A stretch of DNA of 64,000 nt from Faucicola osloensis_B (GCA_964211495.1 CAXORL010000001.1:992001-1056000), one strand, 5' to 3'; positions 26,122-36,038 are shown, numbered from the stretch's first letter. Numbers and translations are program-made. The notes: generated by a model from the sequence alone, not told the origin.

Positions 26122-27217
26122 TCAAAGCCCTGCTTTTAGGCTCGCTTCGATAAATTTATCCAAATCACCATCCAGCACCGCTTGGGTATTGGAAGTTTCC
26201 ACCCCTGTTCGCAAGTCCTTAATCCGCGAGTCATCCAGCACATACGAGCGAATTTGACTACCCCAACCGATATCCGACTTGGTGTCTTCTAGCGCCTGTT
26301 GTTTTTCCATGCGCTGCATCATTTCACGCTCGTACAGTTTAGCGCGTAGCATTTTCATTGCCGTGTCTTTGTTGGCATGTTGGCTACGTTCATTTTGACA
26401 CGCAACCACAATTCCTGTCGGTTGGTGGGTGATACGTACCGCAGAGTCGGTGGTATTAACGTGCTGACCGCCTGCACCACTTGAGCGATAAGTATCGATG
26501 CGTAAATCGGCAGGATTGATATCAATCTCGATATTATCATCAATCTCAGGCGATACAAACACCGCCGCAAACGACGTGTGGCGACCGTTGTTGCTATCAA
26601 ACGGTGATTTTCTCACCAAACGATGCACGCCGATTTCGGTACGTAACCAGCCAAACGCATAGTCACCTTTGACATGAATCGATGCGCTTTTAATCCCTGC
26701 GACACTACCTGCTGATAGTTCCATGATGTCGGCTTTAAAGCCATGTGATTCACACCAGCGCAAATACATCCGCAGCAGCATCTCTGCCCAATCCTGTGCT
26801 TCGGTACCGCCTGAGCCTGACTGGATATCAACATAGCAGTTGTTGCCATCCATCTCACCGCTAAACATACGTTTAAACTCTAAATCTGCGACTTTGGCTT
26901 CGGCTTCATCGAGTTCCGCTTGTACGTCTGCCAATAGCGTCGCATCAGCGGCTTCCACCGCTAAGTCAATCATGGCTTTGGCGTCTTCTAACTTGTCATC
27001 TAAAGCGGTAATCACGCCAATGACATTATCAAGCTGCGATTTTTCTTTACTGATTTTGGTGGCACGCTCTGGGTCGTTCCACAATTCTGGGTTTTCAAGC
27101 TCTAAATTGACTTCTTCCAAACGCTCTTGCTTGGCTTCGATGTCAAAGATACCCCCGAAGCTGGTTGCCACGGTCAGTTAAGTCTTTGATATGCTCTAAA
27201 TACGGGTTGATTTCCAT
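26122..27217 (-). CDS. prfB: Peptide chain release factor 2, with programmed +1 frameshift
   Basis: RF2 releases peptides at UGA and UAA. The gene starts at ATG 27217 (AAGGT upstream) and encodes 24 codons (MEINPYLEHI...LRGYL) before an in-frame TGA at 27145-27143. The second frame takes over at 27144, giving about 364 residues in all, the usual length. The longest continuous frame (from 27171) is therefore not the true gene. The anticodon-mimic SPF is in RKSPFDSNNGRHTSFA and the catalytic GGQ in SSGAGGQHVN. An N-terminal helical domain and DIGWGSQIRSYVLDD are typical. lysS, its frequent neighbour in enterobacteria, is absent. Confidence 0.96.
27142..27156 (-). promoter_or_regulatory. RF2 programmed frameshift site
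   Basis: The mRNA reads GGGGGUAUCUUUGAC: an internal Shine-Dalgarno-like G run, then CUU UGA C. This is the conserved slippery site by which RF2 autoregulates. When RF2 is low, the ribosome slips +1 on CUU and reads GAC. Confidence 0.95.
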
Positions 27218-27299
27218 GTGATGTTACCTTAACGTGTTACTATGAAAAATGCGCCATTATACCTGAATCTGTCACTGGATTCATCTTAGCTGTCGCCTA

Positions 27300-28004
27300 C
27301 TACGCCTGTGCTTTCATCGACCAATCTTCCACTGCCCAATGATGCGCTAAGGCATGCGCGTGTAGGGTATCATCGGGGCAGACCGCAATCGCCACATCTG
27401 CCCATTCTAATAGCGGCAAATCATTTTTTGAATCCGAATAGGCATAAGTTTTGGTATAAGTAATGCCTTGCGCGTTTTTTTGAGCAATCCAATTTTTTAA
27501 ATGAATGATTTTGCCTTCTTTAAAGTTTGGCTGCCCTGCGACCTTACCCGTGTACCCCTGCTCGGTGACTTCAAGCTCAGTGGCTAAAATATTATCTTCC
27601 GCTACCAAAAATAATTTGTTAGCAATTGCTTTGACCACAAAGGCATTGGTGGCGGAAATCACCACCACATCGTGCCCCGCTTGTAAATGTGATTGGATAG
27701 CGTTAACCGCTTTTGGACGCACTTTTGGCGCAATTTCTTCTTGCAAATATTGCTCACGCCATTCGTATAACTGAGCTAAGGTATGCTGTTTTAAAAAGCC
27801 TGCCACAAACTCATTATAGACGACCGCATCGAGCGTCCCTGCGATATAGTGCTCATAAAACTCCCGATTTTTAGCACGATACAGCGATTCTTCTACCAGA
27901 TGATGTTTGACCAAAAACTCGCCCCACATATAGTCACTATCAGTATCAATGAGGGTGTTATCGAGGTCAAATAGCGCCAATTCTTTGTGTAGTACGGTTG
28001 ACAT
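27300..28004 (-). CDS. HAD-superfamily phosphatase, subfamily IB (SerB-like)
   Basis: 234 residues. HAD motif I is LALFDLDNTLIDTDSD (two catalytic Asp), motif II is VVISATNAF, and motif III/IV is AYSDSKNDLPLLEWADVAIAV. The helical cap between motifs I and II is that of the HAD-IB family, which includes phosphoserine and other small-molecule phosphatases. Substrate unknown; related proteins are annotated as phosphoserine or histidinol phosphatases. AAGG lies seven bases before ATG 28004. The gene lies 30 bases after the TonB-family gene and is likely cotranscribed with it. Confidence 0.88.
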   Translation of the reverse strand: MSTVLHKELALFDLDNTLIDTDSDYMWGEFLVKHHLVEESLYRAKNREFYEHYIAGTLDAVVYNEFVAGFLKQHTLAQLYEWREQYLQEEIAPKVRPKAVNAIQSHLQAGHDVVVISATNAFVVKAIANKLFLVAEDNILATELEVTEQGYTGKVAGQPNFKEGKIIHLKNWIAQKNAQGITYTKTYAYSDSKNDLPLLEWADVAIAVCPDDTLHAHALAHHWAVEDWSMKAQA

Positions 28005-28034
28005 AGGACAGCCTTTAGCATAGTTAGTGAAAAG

Positions 28035-28949
28035 TTAAATTGCGGGGTTTTGGTCATCAACGGTTAAGGTATCACCAAATCGCCAAGTACGGATAATGCG
28101 CAGCTCCAAATAATCTTGCATTTCCTTTGAGAACTTACCAAATGGCGCGGCTTTACGCACCGAATTTTTTGCTGCTTCATCCAAGATGGGAGCGCCTGAT
28201 GACTGTAACACTTTGATGGATTTGACTTGCCCGTTAGGCTCGATAATCACCATCAGCATGACATCGCCTTTGATGCCTTTGGCGCGGGCTTCTTGCGGAT
28301 ATTGCTGGTTGCCAATATGATAGGCTTGTTGGCGGAAGTTCTCGATATAGCGCGCGGCTTCACCCGTGGTGGTGGAGTTACTGCTGATAGTTTTGACCGC
28401 AGATTTTTTGGCTAGTAATTGGCGGTTACTGCTGATTTTGGTTTCAAGGGTGGCAATTTGTGCCTGTACCCGTTGTTCTTGCGCGGCTAGATTTTCGCTA
28501 TCATCTTGTTTTTTATTGTTATTTTCTCTGCGGATTTTTTCAAAGCTTAACGTGGTACGTAGATAGCTTTCTTGAAACGCTTCTTGACGCGTTTGGCGTT
28601 CTTGACTCACGATATCATCGGTGTCATTGATTGCTTCGTCTTGTAAGGGGCTTATGGTATTATTTTCAAGCCGTAGCTTTTCGTTGGACTCACCGCCACC
28701 TTGCTGGCCGGCATTGGCGATAAAATCGGCTTTCTCATTCTTTTGCAGATTTTCGGTCAACACCGTGGTGACTTCTTGCACCGCTGCGGTTGGTGAGCTT
28801 TTATCTTCAAATTGGATACCAAAAATAACAGCCGCATGAATTGCCACTGCCGTAATCGTAGCAAATAGCATGACGCTGTCTTTGCAAGCCGCAATATGTG
28901 GCATTAACTTTTGAAAAACATCACGGTGACTGTCGTTGCTATACACCAA
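28035..28949 (-). CDS. TonB-family C-terminal domain protein
   Basis: 304 residues. A single N-terminal membrane segment (VMLFATITAVAIHAAVIFGI, residues 26-45) is followed by a long polar, helical periplasmic region (residues 50-200). A TonB C-terminal domain comes last (YPQEARAKGIKGDVMLMVIIEPNGQVKSIKVLQSSGAPILDEAA). TonB-type proteins pass proton-motive energy to outer-membrane partners. The usual proline-rich spacer is replaced by charged coiled coil, as in the TonB3 type linked to twitching motility in Pseudomonas; that link is inference. The start is non-ATG (TTG 28949 or GTG 28946, with AAAGGG upstream). No exbBD is next to it. Confidence 0.85.
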   Translation of the reverse strand: MVYSNDSHRDVFQKLMPHIAACKDSVMLFATITAVAIHAAVIFGIQFEDKSSPTAAVQEVTTVLTENLQKNEKADFIANAGQQGGGESNEKLRLENNTISPLQDEAINDTDDIVSQERQTRQEAFQESYLRTTLSFEKIRRENNNKKQDDSENLAAQEQRVQAQIATLETKISSNRQLLAKKSAVKTISSNSTTTGEAARYIENFRQQAYHIGNQQYPQEARAKGIKGDVMLMVIIEPNGQVKSIKVLQSSGAPILDEAAKNSVRKAAPFGKFSKEMQDYLELRIIRTWRFGDTLTVDDQNPAI

Positions 28950-29032
28950 AATATAACCCTTTGAAAGATTAGGACACTATCACTAGGAAACTAGCACTAC
29001 AACCTTGCTAAAAAAATACAAATCACTCATGT

Positions 29033-29061
29033 ATTATAACGCGCAGATATTATAGATTAAA
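29033..29061 (-). promoter_or_regulatory. Promoter candidate for the TonB-family gene
   Basis: On the minus strand TTTAAT, 17 bases, TATAAT (29038-29033). A second TATAAT lies at 29053-29048. The leader would be about 75 bases. Confidence 0.4.
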
Positions 29062-29195
29062 TCAAACCTTGGCTGAAGCTAAATTCATACGCCATCAGCA
29101 ATGAGTGGTGAGCCATTAATAAGTAGCAATCAATGTTTAGCAGTTAATGCTACAAGATTTTTTGTAGACGATTCAGCGACTTTATGATTAGCAAC

Positions 29196-29223
29196 TTTAC
29201 AATGCCCAAAAACTGACTACAAT
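29196..29223 (+). promoter_or_regulatory. Promoter candidate for the 29263 gene
   Basis: TTTACA, 16 bases, TACAAT. The RNA would start about 30 bases before the GTG start. Confidence 0.5.
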
Positions 29224-29262
29224 AATAGCTTTCAATACAAATATAAAAAATGAGAAACGATA

Positions 29263-29979
29263 GTGATAACGAGCAAAACGCAACTAGATGAATTTTTTAC
29301 CACCCATTCTGAAGAAATCGTACGTGAATTGATGCAAAAATCGCAAACGTGGTATGAAAAAATTGAAGATTTTGCCGGTCAAGAGTTTATCGTACCTGCC
29401 ACCGAAAAACAGCTGAACGATGCCATTCAAAAATTTGTGGTTGAAAAAGTCAAAGCGATATTGAGTATGCATCTGGAGATTCATGAAGGCTGGCTTCGTC
29501 TGTATGCAACGGTTAACTATAGTGGCATCTACGCTGACCTTGCTGTTAACTTAGGTGTGGTACATGCGCAATTTGACCGTTATCGCCAGCGCCTGGTATT
29601 TCAGCAACTGACTGACACCGATGTCATTGCCTTGTATTCAGATTCGTATCTGAAATCAAAAGCGATTCATGCAGCGCTTTGGTTTTTTAAACGGGTGTTA
29701 AAGAAAGACCCGCTCGGCATGATTTTGGAGAAAATCAATTTGGTGCACCAAAAAGATGATATTTTGTATCTCGATATTGGTCGCTGGCTGAAGAAAAACG
29801 AAAAAATCATGGCAACGCTGCGCAAAGTGCAAGTTAATCATGGCTATCTTGCTGAACAGCAACTACTGCTGAGAGCCAATGCCAACGTCGGTGAAATTCT
29901 CAATATAGGTAGTAATGACCAATTGATTACTGAAGCGGATAATCCTGCAGTGACCACTAACGCCACAAAAGCGGCTTAG
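29263..29979 (+). CDS. Hypothetical protein, unrecognised
   Basis: 238 residues from GTG 29263. No family recognised. The N-terminal 60 residues look helical and charged. The middle is predicted beta/alpha (WLRLYATVNYSGIYADLAVNL), followed by LWFFKRVLKKDPLGMILEKINL and YLDIGRWLKKNEKIMATLRKV, where an amphipathic basic helix could touch membrane. No signal peptide or clear transmembrane segment. It has its own promoter candidate and is convergent with the reductase gene, so it is probably monocistronic. Confidence 0.7.
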   Translation: MITSKTQLDEFFTTHSEEIVRELMQKSQTWYEKIEDFAGQEFIVPATEKQLNDAIQKFVVEKVKAILSMHLEIHEGWLRLYATVNYSGIYADLAVNLGVVHAQFDRYRQRLVFQQLTDTDVIALYSDSYLKSKAIHAALWFFKRVLKKDPLGMILEKINLVHQKDDILYLDIGRWLKKNEKIMATLRKVQVNHGYLAEQQLLLRANANVGEILNIGSNDQLITEADNPAVTTNATKAA

Positions 29980-30067
29980 TATTTTTCATGGGTATCAACA
30001 CTCATCCTTTACCGCTTTTGTTTCACCAATTTTTTTACCGATTGTGCTTTGCCAGTTAACAAGGTGT

Positions 30068-30922
30068 TTACCAATAATTTTCAACGGCGATATTGCCTTC
30101 GCCGCGGCGATTCATGGTCAATCCAATCGATTTTAAGGCTTCTTTGGTATCTTCGACCATCTGTGGATTACCACACAGCATTACATGACTACGCTCTTTA
30201 TCCAGTTTTTGCCCGACCAACTCGGTTAACTTGCCCGACAATATCAGATTGGGAATACGCGCTTTTTCCCCCGCATAATCCGCTTCCCGCGTGACAATGG
30301 GCAAAAATACAAACGCCGCGCCATTGTCGCCATAGATTGACTTAATCGATCCAATCTCCGCTTGATAAGCCAGCTCTTGCGAGGTGCGTGCGCTGTACAC
30401 CAAAATAATGCGCTGATATTGCTGCCATACATCCATGGTCTTTAAAATCGATAAAAATGGGGCTAAACCCGTGCCTGTTGCCAGCAACCACAAATCATTG
30501 GGCAAAGGTAACTGGTAGCGGGCTAAGGTCAAATAGCCAAATGGCGTGGTATTGAGCAATAAACTATCGCCCACTTGGATATGATTAACCTTACTGGTAA
30601 ATTCCCCCTCAGGAATGACCACCGAAAAAAACTCAATAAATTCATCATAGGGCGAAGATGCGACGGAATACGCGCGAAACACATAGCCATCAAGGTCAAT
30701 GGGCTGACCCTGCGCCTCATAACCTTGGCTCTCAGAAGTTATTAACTTGGTCTCATGGTTTTGTGCAAAATATTGCAAATCTTTGCCATGGATACCAAGC
30801 CTAACAAATTGCCCTGCGGTAAATTTAAAGCCATCGGGGCGCGTGACTTTAAAACTTAGCAGAGTCGGTGCCCAACGGGTTACTTCAATCACTTTAACGC
30901 GAATACTTTTATCATCTGACAT
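30068..30922 (-). CDS. fpr: Ferredoxin/flavodoxin--NADP+ reductase
   Basis: 284 residues from ATG 30922. Earlier ATG/TTG codons (30946-30958) overlap a TATAAT (30953-30948) that looks like the gene's own -10 box, so the later start is preferred. The FAD-binding domain has FRAYSVASSPYDEFIEFFSV (RxYS) and the NADP domain GTGLAPFLSILKT, IILVYSARTSQELAY and VMLCGNPQMVEDT. The C-terminus NIAVENYW has the terminal aromatic residue of bacterial Fpr. It transfers electrons between NADPH and ferredoxin or flavodoxin, often in oxidative stress. Located directly after the nuo operon but with a separate promoter. Confidence 0.92.
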   Translation of the reverse strand: MSDDKSIRVKVIEVTRWAPTLLSFKVTRPDGFKFTAGQFVRLGIHGKDLQYFAQNHETKLITSESQGYEAQGQPIDLDGYVFRAYSVASSPYDEFIEFFSVVIPEGEFTSKVNHIQVGDSLLLNTTPFGYLTLARYQLPLPNDLWLLATGTGLAPFLSILKTMDVWQQYQRIILVYSARTSQELAYQAEIGSIKSIYGDNGAAFVFLPIVTREADYAGEKARIPNLILSGKLTELVGQKLDKERSHVMLCGNPQMVEDTKEALKSIGLTMNRRGEGNIAVENYW

Positions 30923-30954
30923 GTTATCTTGACCATTTTTTTGCATCATTATAA

Positions 30955-30995
30955 ACAAAAAAGCGTACCTTAATGAGCTAAGATACGCTTTTTTA
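30955..30995 (-). terminator. Terminator of the nuo operon
   Basis: GCGTA-CTTA / TAAG-TACGC stem with one mismatch, A6 before and T7 after on the minus strand. It lies about 20 bases past the nuoN stop and just upstream of the fpr -10 box. Confidence 0.85.
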
Positions 30996-31016
30996 TGTCG
31001 CAGTGTTAAAATTGGA

Positions 31017-32537
31017 TTAATACATACGAACTAGCGTGATAATTTTTGATAACGTTTCGGGGAAAATACCGAAGTACAAGACCGCTAACGTCACCAACAA
31101 TACCATAATACCGCCTGCTTGAACTCCCCAATGATTGACTGCATCGTGCGGCTGTACTTCTTGGGGACGTCTAAACAAGGTGACCATAAGATTTAGATAG
31201 TAATACAAGCTAATTGCACTACCCACGATAATCATGGCAGTGAGCCACCAACTTTGCGCTGAAACCGTAGCAAAAATCGCAAAGAATTTGCTGATAAAGC
31301 CTGCGGTCAATGGAATACCTGCCAATGATAATAGCATTACAGTTAATACAGCGGTCAGTACAGGACGTTGCCAAAAAATCCCTTGGAAGTTGTCAACCAA
31401 TTCCGCTTCACCTTGACGTTTATACGGGCTTGACATAATAGTCACGACACCGAACGCACCAATGGTGGTAAACGCATACACTGCCATGTAAAGGCTGACA
31501 AAACCTGCCGATTCAACTTTTACGGCGCTGATGATGGCTAACACATACCCGATATGCGCAATGGATGAATAAGCTAACAGACGTTTTATATTTTGCTGAC
31601 GAAGCGCCAGTACGTTACCGATAATCATCGATAAACTGGCAATCACCACAATCAAGGTATTGATTGCTGGCAATGCTAAGGTTGCCGTAGATAGTAAAAA
31701 ACGTAACCCTAACGCCATCATAGCAACTTTGGATACACTGCCTAAGAAAGTCGCCACAGGCGCAGGCGCACCTTGGTAAACGTCTGATGTCCAAGTGTGA
31801 AATGGTACCGCTGAGAGTTTAAAGGCGATACCAAATAGCATTAACGCCGTACCCACCACCAAAATCGGCATAATCATACCATTTTGAAACATGGGCACGA
31901 TTGCCATACCAATTTGACGGAAGGATAAAGTCCCTGTGTTTGAGTAAATTAATGCCATACCCATCAACATGGTAGCAGAGGCTGTCGCCGATAAAATGAG
32001 GTATTTGAAACCCGCTTCTAACGATTTACCACGCGCATAGGTATAAGCTAACATACCATATAGCGGTACCGACAATAACTCTAAGCTGACGAAGAAAGAG
32101 GCTAAGTTATCAGCGCATACCATAAACAGCGCGCCCAATGTTGAGATAAGCATTAGCAAATACAATTCTTCTTTGTTGTCGCCATAGCCTTCAATGTAAC
32201 CATACGCCAAGGTAAAACACGCCAATGAGCTGATTAAAATAATCACCATATTGAACTGGGCAAAGCTATCCACCACAAATAAGGGGGCAATCAAGCCTTG
32301 TGATGGCGTAAACAATTCATACAGACCATGCAACATGCTATCAGGATTGCCACCCAATAATTGTATTAGCACAACAAACAAGGCAGCATTAAGACCAATG
32401 ACACTAAGAGTGCCTGCCACAAAATTTGAACGCTTCATGGCGATGGCAATCATCACCACTACCGTGGTAATGGAAATTAAAATCATTGGAAACAATGGCA
32501 TGAGCACATTGCTAGCAAATGGAATAATAGGATTCAT
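31017..32537 (-). CDS. nuoN: NADH-quinone oxidoreductase subunit N
   Basis: 506 residues, about 14 membrane segments, an antiporter-like proton-pumping subunit of complex I. Typical features are the conserved lysine/glutamate-bearing helices in FFVSLELLSVPLYGMLAY, FKYLILSATASATMLMGMALIY and GIAFKLSAVPFHTWTSDVYQGAPAPV. It is the last gene of the operon; its ATG directly abuts the nuoM stop (no spacer). The upstream binding site overlaps the end of nuoM. Confidence 0.97.
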   Translation of the reverse strand: MNPIIPFASNVLMPLFPMILISITTVVVMIAIAMKRSNFVAGTLSVIGLNAALFVVLIQLLGGNPDSMLHGLYELFTPSQGLIAPLFVVDSFAQFNMVIILISSLACFTLAYGYIEGYGDNKEELYLLMLISTLGALFMVCADNLASFFVSLELLSVPLYGMLAYTYARGKSLEAGFKYLILSATASATMLMGMALIYSNTGTLSFRQIGMAIVPMFQNGMIMPILVVGTALMLFGIAFKLSAVPFHTWTSDVYQGAPAPVATFLGSVSKVAMMALGLRFLLSTATLALPAINTLIVVIASLSMIIGNVLALRQQNIKRLLAYSSIAHIGYVLAIISAVKVESAGFVSLYMAVYAFTTIGAFGVVTIMSSPYKRQGEAELVDNFQGIFWQRPVLTAVLTVMLLSLAGIPLTAGFISKFFAIFATVSAQSWWLTAMIIVGSAISLYYYLNLMVTLFRRPQEVQPHDAVNHWGVQAGGIMVLLVTLAVLYFGIFPETLSKIITLVRMY

Positions 32538-34124
32538 CTATTTTACCTCCATATGAGCAAATGGCTCTTGAGAAGTAGGTACAACTTGCTGGACATGATA
32601 TGCCTCACTAATCCACTGCATACTGTGATCAGAGGTATCTAAGAATGATTGCGGATATAGACCTAACCATATTAAGCCAAACGCAAGCACCAACAAGATT
32701 GCCGCTTCACGCGCATTGATATCACGCATCGGTGACATTTTTTCAATCGTCGCTGTTGGCGTACCAAATAATGCTTTATAAATCATAATTAATGCGTATA
32801 AACCTGCAACGACTAAGCTAAAGGTTGCAAACACCACGGCCACAGGATGCGAGGCAAAAGACCCTAGAAGAATTAAGAACTCACCAATAAAGTTACCGGT
32901 ACCTGGAATACCTAATAACGCGGCGGCAAAGAACATAAGTAACGGTGGGTAATAACGCATTTGACCCCACATACCACCCATTTGGCTCAAATCACGGGTA
33001 TGTAGACGCTCATAAAGCTGACCACTCATGATAAATAATGCTGCTGAACTAAGACCATGTGCCAACATTTGAATCATCAAGCCTTGGAAACTAATTAACG
33101 TACCGGCATACAACGCAAGTACCACAAAACCCATGTGTGAAATACTGGTATAAGCAAGTAACCGCTTGATATCTTGCTGCATAAACGCAAGCCAAGCCCC
33201 ATAAAAAATACCAATACCGCCCAAAGTAATCGCAATCGGTGCAAACTGAGCACTGGCTTCTGGGAATAGGGGTAGGACAAACCGCAATAGACCATATGCC
33301 GCAGTTTTAATCAAAATACCGGCCAAATCTACCGAACCTGCAGTCGGTGCCTGTGCGTGCGCATCGGGTAACCAGCCATGCAGTGGGAAAATTGGTAATT
33401 TAACCGCAAAGCCAATAAAGAACATCAGCATGATTGGATATTGCCATTTGCCAAGATCTGTACCTAGCAAGTCCATATAGTTAAAAGTTATTTGACCTGT
33501 GGTTGATGCATGAATCATCACCAAAATCAAAATACCAATCAACATAATCAGACCCGATGCTTGGGTATAAATAAAGAATTTGGTTGCGGCATATTCTTTG
33601 GTTTTACCACCAATCGCATTGTGTCCCCAGATTGCAATCAAGAAATAGATAGGAACTAACATCATCTCCCAAAAGAAGAAGAACAAGAACATATCGATTG
33701 CTAGGAAAACACCAATAACACCGCCCAAGCTCCAAAGTAGATTAAGATGGAAGAAGCCCACACGGCGAGTAATCTCACCCCATGAACACGCCACCGCCAT
33801 CATACCTAAGAAGGCTGTTAGGCTCACCATCAACAGCGATAACCCATCAATAGCTAGATGGAAACTGACCCCCAATGAGGGCATCCAAGGTAGTTGAAAC
33901 TCTGCCAACCAAGTCGGTTTAGCAGTCACCTCAGCAATGGTTTGTGCTGAACCAATAAAGTTACCGTTTTGCCAAATAGCTACCGTAATCAAAAACGTTA
34001 ATAGCATGCCAAGAAACGCAATCCAACGCGGAAAACGTTCATCAACTTTTTCAACCAACCAACACAGAAAACCTGCAATGATTGGAATAAATATCAAGGC
34101 GGGTAATAAGAGATTATTTTGCAT
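32538..34124 (-). CDS. nuoM: NADH-quinone oxidoreductase subunit M
   Basis: 528 residues, 13-14 membrane segments, the second antiporter-like proton-pumping subunit. Conserved elements are FFFFWEMMLVPIYFLIAIWG (key Glu), FFIGFAVKLPIFPLHGWLPDAHAQAPTA (key Lys) and DIKRLLAYTSISHMGFV. Starts five bases after nuoL, with GGAAG as the binding site. Confidence 0.97.
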   Translation of the reverse strand: MQNNLLLPALIFIPIIAGFLCWLVEKVDERFPRWIAFLGMLLTFLITVAIWQNGNFIGSAQTIAEVTAKPTWLAEFQLPWMPSLGVSFHLAIDGLSLLMVSLTAFLGMMAVACSWGEITRRVGFFHLNLLWSLGGVIGVFLAIDMFLFFFFWEMMLVPIYFLIAIWGHNAIGGKTKEYAATKFFIYTQASGLIMLIGILILVMIHASTTGQITFNYMDLLGTDLGKWQYPIMLMFFIGFAVKLPIFPLHGWLPDAHAQAPTAGSVDLAGILIKTAAYGLLRFVLPLFPEASAQFAPIAITLGGIGIFYGAWLAFMQQDIKRLLAYTSISHMGFVVLALYAGTLISFQGLMIQMLAHGLSSAALFIMSGQLYERLHTRDLSQMGGMWGQMRYYPPLLMFFAAALLGIPGTGNFIGEFLILLGSFASHPVAVVFATFSLVVAGLYALIMIYKALFGTPTATIEKMSPMRDINAREAAILLVLAFGLIWLGLYPQSFLDTSDHSMQWISEAYHVQQVVPTSQEPFAHMEVK

Positions 34125-34129
34125 AACTG

Positions 34130-36031
34130 TTACTTCCCTATCATCATCATTACCAACACCAACAATACTGCCATGCCAAGACCGAAGCTAGCAGCATACC
34201 CACGAATCGAGCCAGATTGGAACCATGTCGCCACTCGGTTACCTGCCAACGATAGTGCTGGTAAAATATTCCAAGTACGGTCAATCGGGTCAATTTTAAT
34301 CAACTTACCAATCAATAAGAATGGTTTAACAAATACAATGTCATACAAAGCATCAAAGCCTAAACCATGATAGCACCAGTAATTAAGCGCACGGCCCAAA
34401 CCTGTTTGGTTAAACTTACTCACGATGCGACCTTTATCTAGGGCAAACAAGAAAGCACCCACAATCAAACCCGCCAACATCGCAGCCATCACAATCATTT
34501 CTGCCGTGTGCTTACCTGATTTTACCTCAGGATGAATCACGCTAAAACTCTGTGGCAATACGCCTGCTAATGGTGGGTGAATCATCGCCCCCACCGCAGT
34601 TGATAACACTAGCAATACCGCGAGCGGCAGCCAGTATGTCCAGCCTTTAAGATCGTGAATAGGCGTTTTTTCTTCACCAAAAAACACAATCCAAATCATA
34701 CGAAAGGTATAAATCGAGGTTAAAAACGCACCCGCCACTGCCATCCAAAATAAATTCATATGACCTGATGCGAAGGTTTCCCAAATGATTTCATCTTTTG
34801 AGTAGTACCCGACCGTAATCCAAGGAATCGCAGCAAGTGCTCCACCACCGATTGCAAACACCGCAAATAGGAATTTATTTTTATAAAACAAGCCACCCAT
34901 TTTAAAGATGTTTTGCTCATGATGGTAAGCCAAGATAACAGCACCTGACCCTAGGAATAATAAAGCTTTAAAGAACGCATGGGTCATCAAGTGGAAAATC
35001 GCAACTTGCCAAGCGCCTACCCCTAATGCCAAGAACATATAGCCGATTTGACTCATGGTTGAATAAGCTAAGATACGTTTGATATCGGTTTGTGCCAGCG
35101 CACAGAAACCAGCAACCAACAATGTTGTTGCCCCAACGATACCCACCCAACTTGCCAATACATCAGGGGTCAATAAGAATACAGGATGTAAACGGGCAAT
35201 TAAATAAACACCTGCGGTAACCATCGTTGCCGCATGAATCAAGGCTGAGACAGGCGTAGGACCTGCCATCGCATCGGCAAGCCAAGAATGTAGCGGAATC
35301 TGTGCAGATTTACCCATCGCACCAAGCACTAGCATTACAGCCGCAACTTTAATGGTAGGATAGCTATGACCAAAAATCGTCACCGTTGACCCTGCCGACG
35401 TTAGCATTTGCGATACATTAGCATTGATATCTGAGATATTTAACGTACCCAATTCACGGAACAACAAGAATAAGCCAAACGCTAAGAACACATCACCCAC
35501 ACGGGTTACAGTAAAGGCTTTCATCGCAGCACGGCCATTGGCGCGCTCGTGATAATAAAAACCAATCAATAAGTAAGAACAGATACCAACGCCTTCCCAA
35601 CCTAAGTACAACAGCACTAAATTGTCAGCAAGCACAAGTAACAACATACTTGCGACAAACAGGTTCATATAGCTAAAAAATCTTGCGTAGCCTGTTTCAC
35701 CGCGCATATACCATGACGCGAAAATATGAATTAAAAAACCGACACCGGTAATCACGCCCATCATGGTCACGCCCAAACCATCCAACATGAGACCAAATTT
35801 TGGGGCAAAACTACCGACTTGCATCCACGTCCACAACGGCTGATTAATGACAGCGCCTTGTGGGTGGTTCATTAAAAAATCACTGCCTGCCATCAAGGCA
35901 CACAAAGCAGCCAAACCCATACTACCGACACCGACCACTGCAGCTGCGTTTTCGCTTAAGCGGTCACGCATGGTCGCTAGAATCAGAAAGCCAATCAGCG
36001 GCAGCATAAAGGTTAAAGGTAACATACTCAT
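34130..36031 (-). CDS. nuoL: NADH-quinone oxidoreductase subunit L
   Basis: 633 residues, about 16 membrane segments, the distal antiporter-like subunit. It ends with the long lateral helix that clamps the membrane arm (from about residue 510). Signatures: LYLGWEGVGICSYLLIGFYY, AMGKSAQIPLHSWLADAMAGPTPVSALIHAATMVTAGVYLIARL and DIKRILAYSTMSQIGYMFLALG. Seven bases separate it from nuoK. Confidence 0.97.
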   Translation of the reverse strand: MSMLPLTFMLPLIGFLILATMRDRLSENAAAVVGVGSMGLAALCALMAGSDFLMNHPQGAVINQPLWTWMQVGSFAPKFGLMLDGLGVTMMGVITGVGFLIHIFASWYMRGETGYARFFSYMNLFVASMLLLVLADNLVLLYLGWEGVGICSYLLIGFYYHERANGRAAMKAFTVTRVGDVFLAFGLFLLFRELGTLNISDINANVSQMLTSAGSTVTIFGHSYPTIKVAAVMLVLGAMGKSAQIPLHSWLADAMAGPTPVSALIHAATMVTAGVYLIARLHPVFLLTPDVLASWVGIVGATTLLVAGFCALAQTDIKRILAYSTMSQIGYMFLALGVGAWQVAIFHLMTHAFFKALLFLGSGAVILAYHHEQNIFKMGGLFYKNKFLFAVFAIGGGALAAIPWITVGYYSKDEIIWETFASGHMNLFWMAVAGAFLTSIYTFRMIWIVFFGEEKTPIHDLKGWTYWLPLAVLLVLSTAVGAMIHPPLAGVLPQSFSVIHPEVKSGKHTAEMIVMAAMLAGLIVGAFLFALDKGRIVSKFNQTGLGRALNYWCYHGLGFDALYDIVFVKPFLLIGKLIKIDPIDRTWNILPALSLAGNRVATWFQSGSIRGYAASFGLGMAVLLVLVMMMIGK

Positions 36032-36038
36032 TTTGATT

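Larger units (their letters stand above)
28950..29262. other. Divergent intergenic region between the TonB-family gene and the 29263 orphan
   Basis: No gene is seen. It holds two divergent promoter candidates, listed separately; the rest is AT-rich without clear structure. Confidence 0.5.

Noticed and set aside
27143..27171. Start of prfB at GTG 27171
   Set aside because: Replaced by ATG 27217 with the conserved frameshift site, which restores the usual RF2 N-terminus and length.
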